Shown piece after piece: positions 40,117-50,449 of a DNA stretch of 64,000 nt (the stretch's first letter is position 1; every line of letters begins with the position of its first letter). This stretch comes from Odiellus spinosus (lineage: Eukaryota; Arthropoda; Arachnida; Opiliones; Phalangiidae), in assembly GCA_963920705.1 (NCBI GenBank), contig OY987232.1, forward strand, positions 6,488,200 to 6,552,199. The letters are read 5' to 3'. The notes under the pieces are model-generated. The model did no database searches and was not told the origin of the DNA. It was given only the letters and a program-made list of their open reading frames with translations. The position numbers and the translations under genes were made by a program.

Positions 40117-43100
40117 ACCCCTCTTGCTCAGGGCCTTCGTCTACCAATTTTTTTCCTTTTACTAGGCCTTCTCTCACCCCCACTAAGAGTTTCCATCCAA
40201 ATATACTTAATATGCTTTTTAATTTACCAACACTTTCTGCTCATATTTCCGTTGTTTTACCAACTGGTCGTACTTTACCTTGTTTGGTCGATTCGGGTTC
40301 AGATTTTTCTCATTTTAACGAAGAGACTTGGACTGTTCTGTTTCCTGATTGGACCCCGTCCTTAAACCGTCCGCCTGTAACTATGGCTGATGGTTCTTCG
40401 CAAGTTTTGTTGGATACACGTCGGCTCACAATTAAGATTCAGAATCACCCGTTTTCTAATGACTTTTCCGTAGTTGAAAATTTGGTTGAACCTTGTATTC
40501 TTGGCCGTGATTTTTTAATTAATCATGCGGTCAAGTTGGATTATGGTTCTGGCACCGTTACTCTGGGTAAACGATCACAGATTTTGATCTCTTTTGATAG
40601 CTGCCACTCCGACCCTCTCCCACCTTGTGATGTAGATCTTGAGACTGAAATAGACAAGGCGGTATCTCGTACCTCTTTGTCGGTGGCGCAGCGTCACGAT
40701 TTACAATGCCTCTTGCATCAATTTCCTTCTGTGTTTTCTTTGAAGCCCGGTTTAACATCGATCACTCGCCATGTCATTAACACTGGTAATGCCGCACCTA
40801 TTGCCTCTAAACCTTATAGAGTTTCTAGGTTAAAAGAACGCCTAATCGAACGTCACATCGATGAAATGCTCGAGAATAATATTATCGTTCGTTCACAGAG
40901 TCCTTGGGCATCTCCAGTGGTGGTTGTCCCAAAAAAAATCCCGTTGCATGATTGTGATGAAAATTCTCCAGTAAGTTCGTTTAGCCGGTTTTGTGTTGAT
41001 CTTCGCCGCCTTAATGCTGTCACTGTTCGGGATCCATATCCTATCCCACGGATTGATGATCTTATAGATGTTTTGGGTCAACCTACCTTTATCACGACTT
41101 TGGACCTCCGTTCCGGTTTCTGGCAGGTTCCAATGGATCCCGAAAGTCAGGCTAAAACATGTTTCACTACCCATTATGGTAATTTTGAATTTTTACGTAT
41201 GCCTTTCGGTCATGTGAATTCTCCATCAACATTTCAGCGTATGATGCAGGAAGTGTTACATGATCGCCGGCATTACAATACAGAAGTTTATTTTGATGAT
41301 GTTTTAACGGCCCATGGGGAATGGCAACAACATCTTTCTGCTCTTCATTATATCTTTTCTCGTTTAGCCGTGGCAAATCTTACAGTCCGTTTGGACAAAT
41401 GTGATTTTGCCAAATCCGAGGCCAAAATTTTAGGTCACATCCTTAGTTCCGCTGGTGTCAGTATCGATCCTCAGAAACTCGCTGCTGTACGTGACTTTCC
41501 AGCCCCAAGAAATGTGAAGCAGTTGGAACGATTTCTGGGATTTATGGGCTGGCATCAGAAATTTATTCCTTGTTACGCTGACCTAGCCCAACCACTTTAT
41601 AGTCTGCGTCGCAAATTCAAACGATGGCATTGGACTAATGACCATCAATTGGCCTTTGATTCTTTGAAGTCTGCCCTTTTGACTGCTCTTCCTCTCTCTA
41701 CATCTAAGGACGATTGCCTATTTCTCTTAACAACCGACGCTTCCGAAGTTGGTTTGGGCGCTATGCTTTCCCAGGTCCAGGAATCTCAAGAGGTTCCCAT
41801 CGCTTACCTAAGTAGAGTCTTAAACTCTGCCCAGCGAAACTACTCTGCTACAGAAAAAGAGTGCCTTGCTGTTGTATGGGCTGTGGGGAAGTGTCGTCAT
41901 TTTTTGGAAGGTCGTCATTTTAAGATCTATACTGATCATAAGGCTCTTTGTTGGCTTATGAATCTACGGGACCCTCAGTCACGTTTAGCGAGATGGGCCT
42001 TATTGCTACAGGATTTTGATTTTGAAATCCTCTATAAACGTGGCTCGGTTAATGTGGTTGCGGATGCTTTGTCCCGGGCCCCAATTGAATCTCCTTCCCC
42101 TTTTATGGATGATCAGAGTGACGTTAGTGGTGACGATCTGGGTTCTAATACTGTTATATTTTCGTCCAAACACGGTGGTAATATTTGTGCTGTAAGGGCC
42201 TGTATTGACATTTCGGATGTAGAGATGTCTCCGTCTACATTGTCTCGAAAGGAGATAAGAGATCACCAAATTAAAGATTCAAAATTTGGGAGTATTTACG
42301 AAGCTTTGACTCCTGGTCATCTAGCACAACACCCTCTTCCCGATTTGCATCAATATGCTATACATGATAATATTCTGTACCGGAAATTGGCACCCTCGGT
42401 TTTCAAGATTGTACTTCCCAGTACATTAATATCTAAGGTACTTACACTTATCCATGACCATCAGTGTTCTGGTCATCTTGGTGTGAAGAAAACTTGTCAA
42501 CGTGCTCAGTTCCAGTTTTGGTGGCCAAAAATGAAATCTGATATCACTAAATATGTACAAAGCTGCTTGATATGTCAGCAAAGGAAACCGCGAAATACTT
42601 TGAAACCTGGTCCTATGCAGTCAACCGTTGTCGATGGCCCTTGGTCAATGGTTGGCGTGGATTTGATGGGACCCCTTCCTATTAGCACTAACCGAAATCG
42701 TTTTTTACTAGTTTTTACGGACTATTTTTCTAAATGGGTTGAGTTTGTTCCGTTACCAATTTCAACTGCTTCGACGATCTCTGATGCTTTGGTTTCCCGA
42801 GTGGTTCGGCAATGGGGTAGCCCAGTTCGCCTTCTCAGTGATAATGGTCCTCAGTTTATTTCCGAGTTATGGCGTACCACATGTGAAAGAATGAATATAC
42901 ATTGTACATATACTTCTCCATATCATCCCCAAACTGATCAGACTGAGAGGGTTAACCGTGTTGTAGGTGATATGATCAGTTCTTACGTGGGAAATAAACA
43001 TTCAACATGGGATGATAATTTACCTTTATTTCAGTTGGCATATAATAGTGCTCCTCATGAGTCCACCGGTCAGACCCCCTTTTTTATTAATCATGGACGT

Positions 43101-43955
43101 GAGGCACGTTTGCCATGGTTAGAAGCAGCGTTCAATCCTCATTTACAAGGCGATCCAGAACAAGTAGAGGAATATATACATGATGTTATTGCTCCTATGC
43201 AGACTATATTGGATGATGTTCGTCATAATATAACTCGATCCCAGGAGAAACAACGGCGGTATTACAATAATTCGCGGATCGTTTGGGAACCTGATGTTGG
43301 TTCACTAGTTTGGAAAAAAACCCATCCCGTTTCACAAGCAGCCGTTGGGTATTCAAAAAAATTGGCACCACGTTGGGACGGGCCATATGAAATAATAGAT
43401 ATTTTGAATCCACTAGCCCCTGTGTTGAAAGATGTTCGTACTGAGGAAAATGTAGGTTCTTGGCACGTGGATCAACTTAAACGTTATTATAGTCGGGATG
43501 CTTCTTTGCCAGTATTCCCTGATGACCCATTGCCCATTATAGCAAATTCACCGGATAATATTACACTGGCTGGAACTGCTTGCTTACCCGATACTATAAT
43601 AACGATCCCGGTAGACTCAAATTTTTCTTCTCCTGTTCGGGATTCCACGGTGCCAAAGTCTATCACTCCCCTTAAGGATGACAATCCTTTAGTCCAACCT
43701 TTTCGTTATGGTTGGCATCGAAGGGTCGTCACTCGTGCCACTGTTAGACCTGGTGGTCCGGTAGCTGATGTTTATTATTTTTCCCCTTTTGGTCAGAAAT
43801 TTCGCTCTAAACCTCAAATAATGGCTTACCTATCTTCTCTTGATGATCGGATTACAGATGGTCATGGCCTCGGTGAAGCAAATTTTCTTTTCACCCCCGT
43901 CTTGATTTATAAACCCCCTTTTGAAATCCTCCGCTCGGCTTTTGTTCGCGATTAA
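40065..43955 (+). CDS. pol: Ty3/gypsy pol polyprotein (protease, RT, RNase H, integrase)
   Basis: 1296 codons without a stop; the first codon of the frame is TTG and the first ATG is at residue 50, as expected if translated as a gag-pol fusion. Protease: LVDSGSD (catalytic D76) and CILGRDF. Reverse transcriptase: FCVDLRRLNA, LDLRSGFWQ, and YFDD at 409-412; the usual PFGLxNAP reads PFGHVNSP. RNase H: TTDASEVGLGAML (about 556), TEKECLAVVWA, YTDHKAL. Integrase: HHCC with final CLIC near 834-837, then D866, D926 and E961. The D-E interval is 34 residues because the motif reads HPQTDQTERVN with one glycine fewer than usual. A GPY/F module (LAPRWDGPYEI) follows and about 150 residues trail it. The frame is intact, so the copy is young or constrained, although the element cannot be autonomous. 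Confidence 0.95.
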   Translation: MSKPIFVQKLSGPSGSLDPSCSGPSSTNFFPFTRPSLTPTKSFHPNILNMLFNLPTLSAHISVVLPTGRTLPCLVDSGSDFSHFNEETWTVLFPDWTPSLNRPPVTMADGSSQVLLDTRRLTIKIQNHPFSNDFSVVENLVEPCILGRDFLINHAVKLDYGSGTVTLGKRSQILISFDSCHSDPLPPCDVDLETEIDKAVSRTSLSVAQRHDLQCLLHQFPSVFSLKPGLTSITRHVINTGNAAPIASKPYRVSRLKERLIERHIDEMLENNIIVRSQSPWASPVVVVPKKIPLHDCDENSPVSSFSRFCVDLRRLNAVTVRDPYPIPRIDDLIDVLGQPTFITTLDLRSGFWQVPMDPESQAKTCFTTHYGNFEFLRMPFGHVNSPSTFQRMMQEVLHDRRHYNTEVYFDDVLTAHGEWQQHLSALHYIFSRLAVANLTVRLDKCDFAKSEAKILGHILSSAGVSIDPQKLAAVRDFPAPRNVKQLERFLGFMGWHQKFIPCYADLAQPLYSLRRKFKRWHWTNDHQLAFDSLKSALLTALPLSTSKDDCLFLLTTDASEVGLGAMLSQVQESQEVPIAYLSRVLNSAQRNYSATEKECLAVVWAVGKCRHFLEGRHFKIYTDHKALCWLMNLRDPQSRLARWALLLQDFDFEILYKRGSVNVVADALSRAPIESPSPFMDDQSDVSGDDLGSNTVIFSSKHGGNICAVRACIDISDVEMSPSTLSRKEIRDHQIKDSKFGSIYEALTPGHLAQHPLPDLHQYAIHDNILYRKLAPSVFKIVLPSTLISKVLTLIHDHQCSGHLGVKKTCQRAQFQFWWPKMKSDITKYVQSCLICQQRKPRNTLKPGPMQSTVVDGPWSMVGVDLMGPLPISTNRNRFLLVFTDYFSKWVEFVPLPISTASTISDALVSRVVRQWGSPVRLLSDNGPQFISELWRTTCERMNIHCTYTSPYHPQTDQTERVNRVVGDMISSYVGNKHSTWDDNLPLFQLAYNSAPHESTGQTPFFINHGREARLPWLEAAFNPHLQGDPEQVEEYIHDVIAPMQTILDDVRHNITRSQEKQRRYYNNSRIVWEPDVGSLVWKKTHPVSQAAVGYSKKLAPRWDGPYEIIDILNPLAPVLKDVRTEENVGSWHVDQLKRYYSRDASLPVFPDDPLPIIANSPDNITLAGTACLPDTIITIPVDSNFSSPVRDSTVPKSITPLKDDNPLVQPFRYGWHRRVVTRATVRPGGPVADVYYFSPFGQKFRSKPQIMAYLSSLDDRITDGHGLGEANFLFTPVLIYKPPFEILRSAFVRD

Positions 43956-43984
43956 TTTTTACAGTTTTTTTTCAGACCACATAC

Positions 43985-44638
43985 ATGCCTGTCTGTGCCA
44001 GGGAATTTGTTAGGGTCCGTCTTACACCTTCTAAAGTGGAAATACCTGTAGAATTCTGTATACCCTCGGTTTCTTTTCTTACACGTGCTGCGGCGGATTT
44101 TTTATCGCTATCCATTTTGCCTATGAGTCCGCCGGACCTCCAGGAACTTTCTACTTTATTGGCTCATCCGGTTCTTGGTGCGATCAAAGATCTCGAGGTA
44201 TATTGGACGCAGACTGACTTTTTGCTTCCTATTGTGGCAGTTTGTGATTTTGATACCCGTCCCTTCATCGCGTTTGACACCCCTTCTTTGGCCGCTATGG
44301 GTCTTATGTTAGATTTCCGACGCGGTACTTATAGGGTTGATCCCGTACCTTTGCGTCATTCACCTCCCCTCCCATTTACATTTTTGCCTAACCCATCTAC
44401 CCCTTTGTGTTTTCGTTGTCGTCAGCGTCATCACGTTCAAAATTGTCCGAAGAAGCGCAAGATATCTGCAAGTTGTAGACCAAACGTTCCCTCATCCGTT
44501 CTACAAGTTCTACAAGAGTCTAACCCGGTTACAGTTTCACCCACTACTTACGCCCTGTCTGACATCTCGTCTTCCGATTTTCATTCTACTGACGATGACT
44601 CCGTCTTGGTTTTGCGCGTTCCTGATTCTCCGTTATAA
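43985..44638 (+). CDS. Third retrotransposon ORF: retropepsin-like region plus zinc-knuckle-like motif
   Basis: 217 aa, starting 30 nt after the pol stop. Residues 7-118 resemble the outline of a retropepsin (VRVRLTPSKVEIPVEF, then AFDTPSLAAMGLMLDFRRGT, cf. the LGRDF..LDYGSGT end of the pol protease) but without a DSG/DTG. Residues 142-154 read CFRCRQRHHVQNC, one residue short of the CCHC knuckle, followed by a basic KKRK. The C-terminus is Ser/Thr/Asp-rich. It has no signal peptide or membrane segment, so it is not an env. Possibly a nucleic-acid-binding accessory protein derived from a duplicated protease/nucleocapsid module. Confidence 0.6.
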   Translation: MPVCAREFVRVRLTPSKVEIPVEFCIPSVSFLTRAAADFLSLSILPMSPPDLQELSTLLAHPVLGAIKDLEVYWTQTDFLLPIVAVCDFDTRPFIAFDTPSLAAMGLMLDFRRGTYRVDPVPLRHSPPLPFTFLPNPSTPLCFRCRQRHHVQNCPKKRKISASCRPNVPSSVLQVLQESNPVTVSPTTYALSDISSSDFHSTDDDSVLVLRVPDSPL

Positions 44639-44655
44639 TGGTTTATATTAGTTCG

Positions 44656-44754
44656 AAAAAAAAAAAAGGAAGGAGAAGAGAAGAAGAAAAAGCAAACAAA
44701 AAAACCTGATTTTTTGTTTGCTTTTTCTTCTTCTCTTCTCCTTCCTTTTTTTTT
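44656..44754 (+). repeat. Polypurine tract followed by its inverted copy
   Basis: A run AAAAAAGGAAGGAGAAGAGA and onward to AAAAAGCAAACAAAAAA, then CCTGA, then the near-perfect complement. The polypurine strand sits where plus-strand priming is expected, just upstream of the right direct repeat. The inverted copy is unusual. Confidence 0.85.
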
Positions 44755-44760
44755 ATTATA

Positions 44761-44963
44761 CAGGGTGGAAACCTTCGCCGGCGTCCAATCGAGATACTTC
44801 CCCTTACGCATTGTTGTTATTCAGTGAATTGTTAAGGGATTTGCAGGCGCTATTGGGATCAGTTCACTTCAGTTCCACTTAATAATCAAAGGTTTCTCCA
44901 TTGTTATACGTTTGAATACAAGTGATGTAATCCTAGATAAAGCGTCAAACTCTTATCTTCGGG
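44761..44963 (+). repeat. LTR-like direct repeat, right copy
   Basis: Almost identical to 39778-39980. Its last ~70 bp and the sequence after it are duplicated at 60922. Confidence 0.85.
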
Positions 44964-45360
44964 TAAAACTTAACAGTAATACGAAGAATATTCAAATTTA
45001 ATTTTTTAGTTTTTAACAGTTTATCCCAAAATAAATAGAGGAAAATATACGAAAAACATAAGATAATGGGTATCCGATTCCCAGCTCTAGTAGAGAGAAC
45101 TAGATTGTTCCTAGAAGAATGTTCTCACCGGTCCAACCTAACCGGACCTTTATTATCGCGGTGAAATCTAAGCACCCAATAACTAAAGTTATACAAAAAA
45201 GAGATTGCTTCGCACCCTTAAAAAGGGTTCTCTATCTGATTAGGGTCAAACCCGTGAAATAATACAAATTAGAGAAAGATCAATTTAATATCATTAAAAT
45301 TATAGATAGTACTTTTAGTCTACTATTCCAAATATATTATTTTGAAATATATATAATATA
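44964..45360. other. Left flank shared by both mariner twins
   Basis: Almost identical to 60990-61388. Contains one arm of the GCTTCGCACCCTTAAAAAGG element family at 45193-45300. No gene. Confidence 0.85.
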
Positions 45361-45665
45361 CAGGGTGGAAACCTTCGCCGGCGTCCAGTCGAGATACTTC
45401 CCCTTGCGCATTGTTGTTATTCAGTGAAATGTTAAGGGATTTACAGGCGCTATTGGGATCAGTTCACTTCAGTTCCACTTAATAATCAAAGGTTTCAGTT
45501 TTAATGTAGAGAAATGAAATGCATAAGTGAAATCAATGACGGATTTAATTTAATTAGGAAAGAAAAGATGTCACTTGCGGAAACCAAATAGCCCAAATTG
45601 AAGTTAATCAAACATTTCCAAATTTAAACATTGAACTCTTCAAATTCATTTTTAATAACAAAGCA

Positions 45666-46385
45666 TTACATTAAATGTTCAAAATGTCTTCCGTCGACAT
45701 TGACACACTGCCGACAACGGAATTGCCAGTTTTCTCTTTCGCGAGTTAACATCTCGGGAGAAACGAGAGCAGCCGCTTCCTGAATTCGGTCTCGAAGGCT
45801 ATCAAGTGTTGGTGGCTCAGTGGCGTACACAAGGCGCTGGTACCAGACTCGTCTTCGTTCTGCTAAGGGAAGATCGTCTAGGGCATCGGACACTACGGTG
45901 TTTAAGAGATCATCGTAACGATCTCCGTTTAGATGTTCTTCGAGAAAAACAGGTCCAATTACCCGATCACCTAACAATCCACACCAAACGTTTATCCTCC
46001 AGTTTTCTTGGTGATGATTCGCCCTTAGCCAATGGGGATTTTCCCTCGACCAGTAGTGCATGTTGTGGCGGTTAACTGTACCGTCCCGGTAAAACGTACA
46101 TTCATCACTCCTAAGTACGTGGTTTAGGAAATTTCCATCGACTTCAATTTGGTCCAATACCCATCGGCAAAACTCTACGCGTGGTCAAAAGTCTTGTGGT
46201 TTAAAATGTTGGTGAAGATGAATTTTGTAGGGGTGAAATCCTTCACCACGAAGAATTTTTAAGACCGTTGTATGAGAACAATTTAATTCCGCTCCGATTG
46301 CCCGTGAACTGGTGTTGGGGTTTTCTACGATACGCCTTACTACTTCGTTTCGTCTGTTTTTTAAAACAATAAAAAACCAAGACAT
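45666..46385 (-). pseudogene. Mariner transposase remnant, left arm of copy 1
   Basis: Minus-strand pieces: HTH region (46385-46185), then a frame change, then 46157-45666 from MDQIEVDGNF to the natural C-terminus HFEHLM. An in-frame deletion joins VWYQ directly to RLVYATEPP, removing the second and third catalytic aspartates. Inactive. Confidence 0.8.
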
Positions 46386-46458
46386 TAAATGCGAAACAAA
46401 GGCTACATGCTTCTAATTGAAGAAAGCAGTCCGTTTTCTAGCTTACATCTGGTAAAAC

Positions 46459-47511
46459 ATGGCTGAAATTGATTTGTACAGTTTTGAGGATTACCTTGAA
46501 ATGTTTTTCATTTACGGAGAGTGTCAGAGAAACGCAAGGTTAGCTGCTAGGACGTTTGCAGAAAGGTTTCCGAACCGGCCACATCCGGGGCATCAAGTAA
46601 TTTTAAACGCAATAACCCGATTTCTTGAAAGAGGCACGGTGATTCGACGTAATGCACCAGTGCGACATCAACATCATCCGCCAGTTGTACAAGGAGGTGG
46701 ACACGGGGCGGGCAGACGAAACGAAGTAGTAAGGCGTATCGTAGAAAACCCCCACACCAGTTCACGGGCAATCGGAGCGGAATTAAATTGTTCTCATACA
46801 ACGGTCTTAAAAATTCTTCGTGGTGAAGGATTTCACCCCTACAAAATTCATCTTCACCAACATTTTAAACCACAAGACTTTGGACCACGCGTAGAGTTTT
46901 GCCGATGGGTATTGGACCAAATTGAAGTCGATGGAAATTTCCTAAACCACGTACTTACGAGTGATGAGTGTACGTTTTACCGGGACGGTACAGTTAACCG
47001 CCACAACATGCACTACTGGTCGAGGGAAAATCCCCATTGGCTAAGGGCGAATCATCACCAAGAAAACTGGAGGATAAACGTTTGGTGTGGATTGTTAGGT
47101 GATCGGGTAATTGGACCTGTTTTTCTCGAAGAACATCTAAACGGAGATCGTTACGTTGATCTCTTAAACACCGTAGTGTCCGATGCCCTAGACGATCTTC
47201 CCTTAGCAGAACGAAGACGAGTCTGGTACCAGCACGATGGTGCACCACCGCATTTTGCACGTGTTTCTCGGGATTGGCTAGACGCGGAATTCGGTCCCCA
47301 ATGGATAGGTCGTGGTGGTCCAGTCGCTTGGCCACCTCGTTCGTCAGATTTAACGCCTTGTGTACGCCACTGAGCCACCAACACTTGATAGCCTTCGAGA
47401 CCGAATTCAGCAAGCGGCTGCTCTCGTTTCTCCCGAGAAAGAGAAAACTGGCAATTCTGTTGTCGGCAATGTGTCAATGTTGACGGAAGACATTTTGAAC
47501 ATTTAATGTAA
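46459..47511 (+). pseudogene. Mariner-type transposase, right arm of copy 1, nearly full length
   Basis: Starts MAEIDLYSFEDYLEMFFIYG (DUF4817 helix-turn-helix), then a second HTH (SSRAIGAELNCSHTTVLKIL) and the DDE domain: TSDECTFYRDG, YQHDGAPPHF, and SSDLTP at the third aspartate, with 36 residues between the second and third. After LTP a ~43-bp deletion between GCC repeats shifts the frame to an early stop at 47373; a 13-bp deletion lies further on. The original stop is at 47509-47511. The family normally has WPPRSPDLTPVDFFFWGY here. Confidence 0.85.
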
Positions 47512-47821
47512 TGCTTTGTTATTAAAAATGAATTTGAAGAGTTTAATGTTTAAATTTGGAAATGTTTGATTAACTTCAATTTGGGCTATTTGGTTTCCGC
47601 AAGTGACATCTTTTCTTTCCTAATTAAATTAAATTAAATCCGTCATTGATTTCACTTATGCATTTCATTTCTCTACATTAAAATTGAAACCTTTGATTAT
47701 TAAGTGGAACTGAAGTGAACTGATCCCAATATCGCTTGTAAATCCCTTAACATTTCACTGAATAACAACAATGCGTAAGGGGAAGTATCTCGACTGGACG
47801 CCGGCGAAGGTTTCCACCCTG

Positions 47822-49073
47822 TATAGCTACATTAATGTTTAGTATATTGCCCGGTTTCATATTAATGGGCTTAAACCTAATTTATAAAATAAGATCGATT
47901 AGGTTTTTTTCCCTAATTCATTGTTCACAATTCTCAATGGTTTATTAGGAAAGAATAATCGGATTAGGTCTAGGAATATATTAAATACGTTTGCGTTCAT
48001 TTTAAGATATTCCTCAACAGAATACCATAAGCCTTTCCAATTAAAACATGGAGCATTTTTAACCATGAATTATTGAAAACACTTGATCGACCCAAATTAC
48101 ATCTTAATTTACATATTACGTTTGGAGCTCGTAATTATATATATTATACCCATTTCAGTAGTCTGTTGAACAGACTTATTTTCGAATCAACATTATAGCT
48201 TTACCTTAAATATATTTTTCAATTAAATTTTACAAACTGGACACTATGATATATAATACATTCATTTTCATTTTCAGCTGAACCAGATAGAAGCTATTCG
48301 CCCTTCTACGACGCTACTTTTTCAACAGCTCAGCGTGGAAATCTACTCTACTCCTTAAACACGCTTTTTTTCGGAAAATATAAGCAACAAACTTTTAAAC
48401 GTCAATACCGGTCAATACTATATGTAATTAACTCTTTTTAATTTTCTATAAATATATTTTAATATTCTGCTATATTTATTGTTTTCTGTTCAATCATAAG
48501 GCAGTTCTTGACAATTTTTGCTTTAGAGAATCTAATAAAATACTTTTTAAAATACTTAAGTGGTTTAAATGAAATTAATTTACATTCGTTTACTTATATC
48601 AGTTTTTTAAGGGTTAGGTGTGAAGATTGTTGGATTAGAAACTTTGTAATAATTTTTCTGTGTTGGGTAATATTTATTTTGGTTGATTTAAAGTCCCTAT
48701 AAGTCTAATTATTAAGTTGGTTCTAAGTGGTATGGGTTAAGTCCGAATTGAGTTGGATTTAAGTCTTCTATAAATAACAAGTATTAAGTTGGTTGTAAGT
48801 TGGGTATGTTTGGTAGGTATTAACTTGGTTTTAAGTGGTTTATTTTTAGTAAGTATTGAGTTGGTTTTTAATAGTCTGTATTCCATTAGCATTAAGTTCG
48901 TTATTAGTAGTCCATATTTGGTTAGTATTAAGTTGATTGTAAGAAGTCATTGAAAATATACCAAAAATGTCCAAATAAGAATATTTCAAACAAATAATAA
49001 ACACATAAAACAAATAATAAAAGTTAAAATTACTTCCTTACCAATAAATTGTATTCAAACGAATCAAACTTAA
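47822..49073. other. AT-rich spacer with AAGTTGGTT repeats
   Basis: 47822-48540 shows nothing. 48560-48960 has repeated TATTAAGTTGGTT-like units, as at 32130-32720. Confidence 0.5.
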
Positions 49074-50383
49074 TATATCAAAAATGTCTTTGCGAACAAA
49101 GACCCAGAAGGACATGTTATGGCCTTGAATGTCTGAAGTGACAGATATTATATCAAAAATGTCTTCGCGAGTCCACTTTGTGTTTTCTTAATTTAACCCG
49201 AATTTCCACGACTCACAATTGAACGGATCGCTAAAAATACTCGCCGGTTTATTTAAATGGGTATATGATAAAGGGAAATGTGTTTTTTAAAGCCCGTTTA
49301 AAGTCACCTTCCTTTCTAACTTAGCAGACGACGCAAACCATAACAATTTGTACTTTCAAAGCTATATTGTGCGCGCAAGTGAAGAGAATTTCAAAGCGAC
49401 GAATTTTAGAGCGGATAAGGTTTTTCAATAAATTGTAATACTTTCATTTTTATTTTCATTAAAACCGTACAATTTAAATGATGATTTCCATAAGGGACCT
49501 CTAATTAGTTATTAGGAGTTATAATAAAACGTTATCCATGGATTAGGTTTGTTCGTTTAATTAAAAATTAAAATATGGGGAATTTTTATCCCCTTTAAAT
49601 TCCTTGTATAAGCATTCATAAGCTAACATGAACGAATTGCCTCGAATAAAGTCGAGGAGTTGTAATAAGACATTATCCATGGATTAGGTTTGTTCGTTTG
49701 CAACCTGGATTAAAAATTAAAATATGGGGAATTTTTTTCCCTTTAAATTCCTTGTATAAGCATTCATAAGCTAACATGAACGAATTACCTCGACTAAAGT
49801 CGAGGAGTTGTAATAAAACATTATCCATGGATTAGGTTTGTTCGTTTGCAACCTAGATTAAAAATTAAAAAATGGGGATTTTTTTTCCCTTTAAATTCCT
49901 TGTATAAGCATTCATAAGCTAACATGAACGAATTGCATCGACTAAAGTCGAGGAGTTATAATAAAACATTATCCATAGAAAACATTATCCAATTAAGGTA
50001 TGAGATCAGATCATATAACTTTGACTCTATGCCTAAAGCCAAAGCTAAATTAAGTAAATTTTTCTATCGAACGAAAAGTTTCGATTTGTTTGACACGTAA
50101 TCCTGAAAAATAATCAAGCGAAATTTAATGTTAAGCGTCAATGGGAGAAAATCGTTTGTTATGTTTTTTCTTAAATATTTCCGAGTGAAGAAAATCAGTT
50201 GTTTTGAAATTTGAAACTCTAAATCGTGCCAGATTGTGATTATATTTAAATTTCGTTTTAAAAGAAAATCTAATTGTATTTAAATTTAATGTTTTAAAAG
50301 AAAATTAAATATCAATCACTTCAGACATTCAAGGCCATAACATGTCCTTCTGGGTCCTTGTTCGCAAAGACATTTTTGATATA
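49074..50383. mobile_element. Long-inverted-repeat element, copy 2
   Basis: Same family as 28934-30920: TATATCAAAAATGTCTTTGC on the left and its complement on the right. 49195-49330 matches 29690-29830. Left arm shortened. Three ~140-bp direct units with a CTCGACTAAAGTCGAG palindrome (49610-49970) fill the middle. Confidence 0.75.
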
Positions 50384-50449
50384 TCTGTCACTTCAGTCTA
50401 ACACGAAAGTGTTAACTTCTATATTAAAAGACTAGCCCTTTAAAAAGTG

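Larger units (their letters stand above)
39778..44963 (+). mobile_element. 5'-truncated Ty3/gypsy retrotransposon between direct repeats
   Basis: Internal region: the end of gag (zinc knuckle only), pol, a further ORF and a polypurine hairpin. gag upstream of the knuckle and the primer-binding site are missing. No target duplication is evident (ATTATA before, TAAAAC after). Confidence 0.8.
45361..47821. mobile_element. Head-to-head twin mariner (IS630-Tc1-mariner, DUF4817 type), copy 1
   Basis: Both outer ends are CAGGGTGGAAACCTTCGCC flanked by TA (45359-45360, 47822-47823). From each end the sequence runs transposase C-terminus first, so the two transposase genes point outward from a common centre near 46390-46458. 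Arms are deleted differently. Neither arm retains a separate upstream terminus. Confidence 0.85.
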
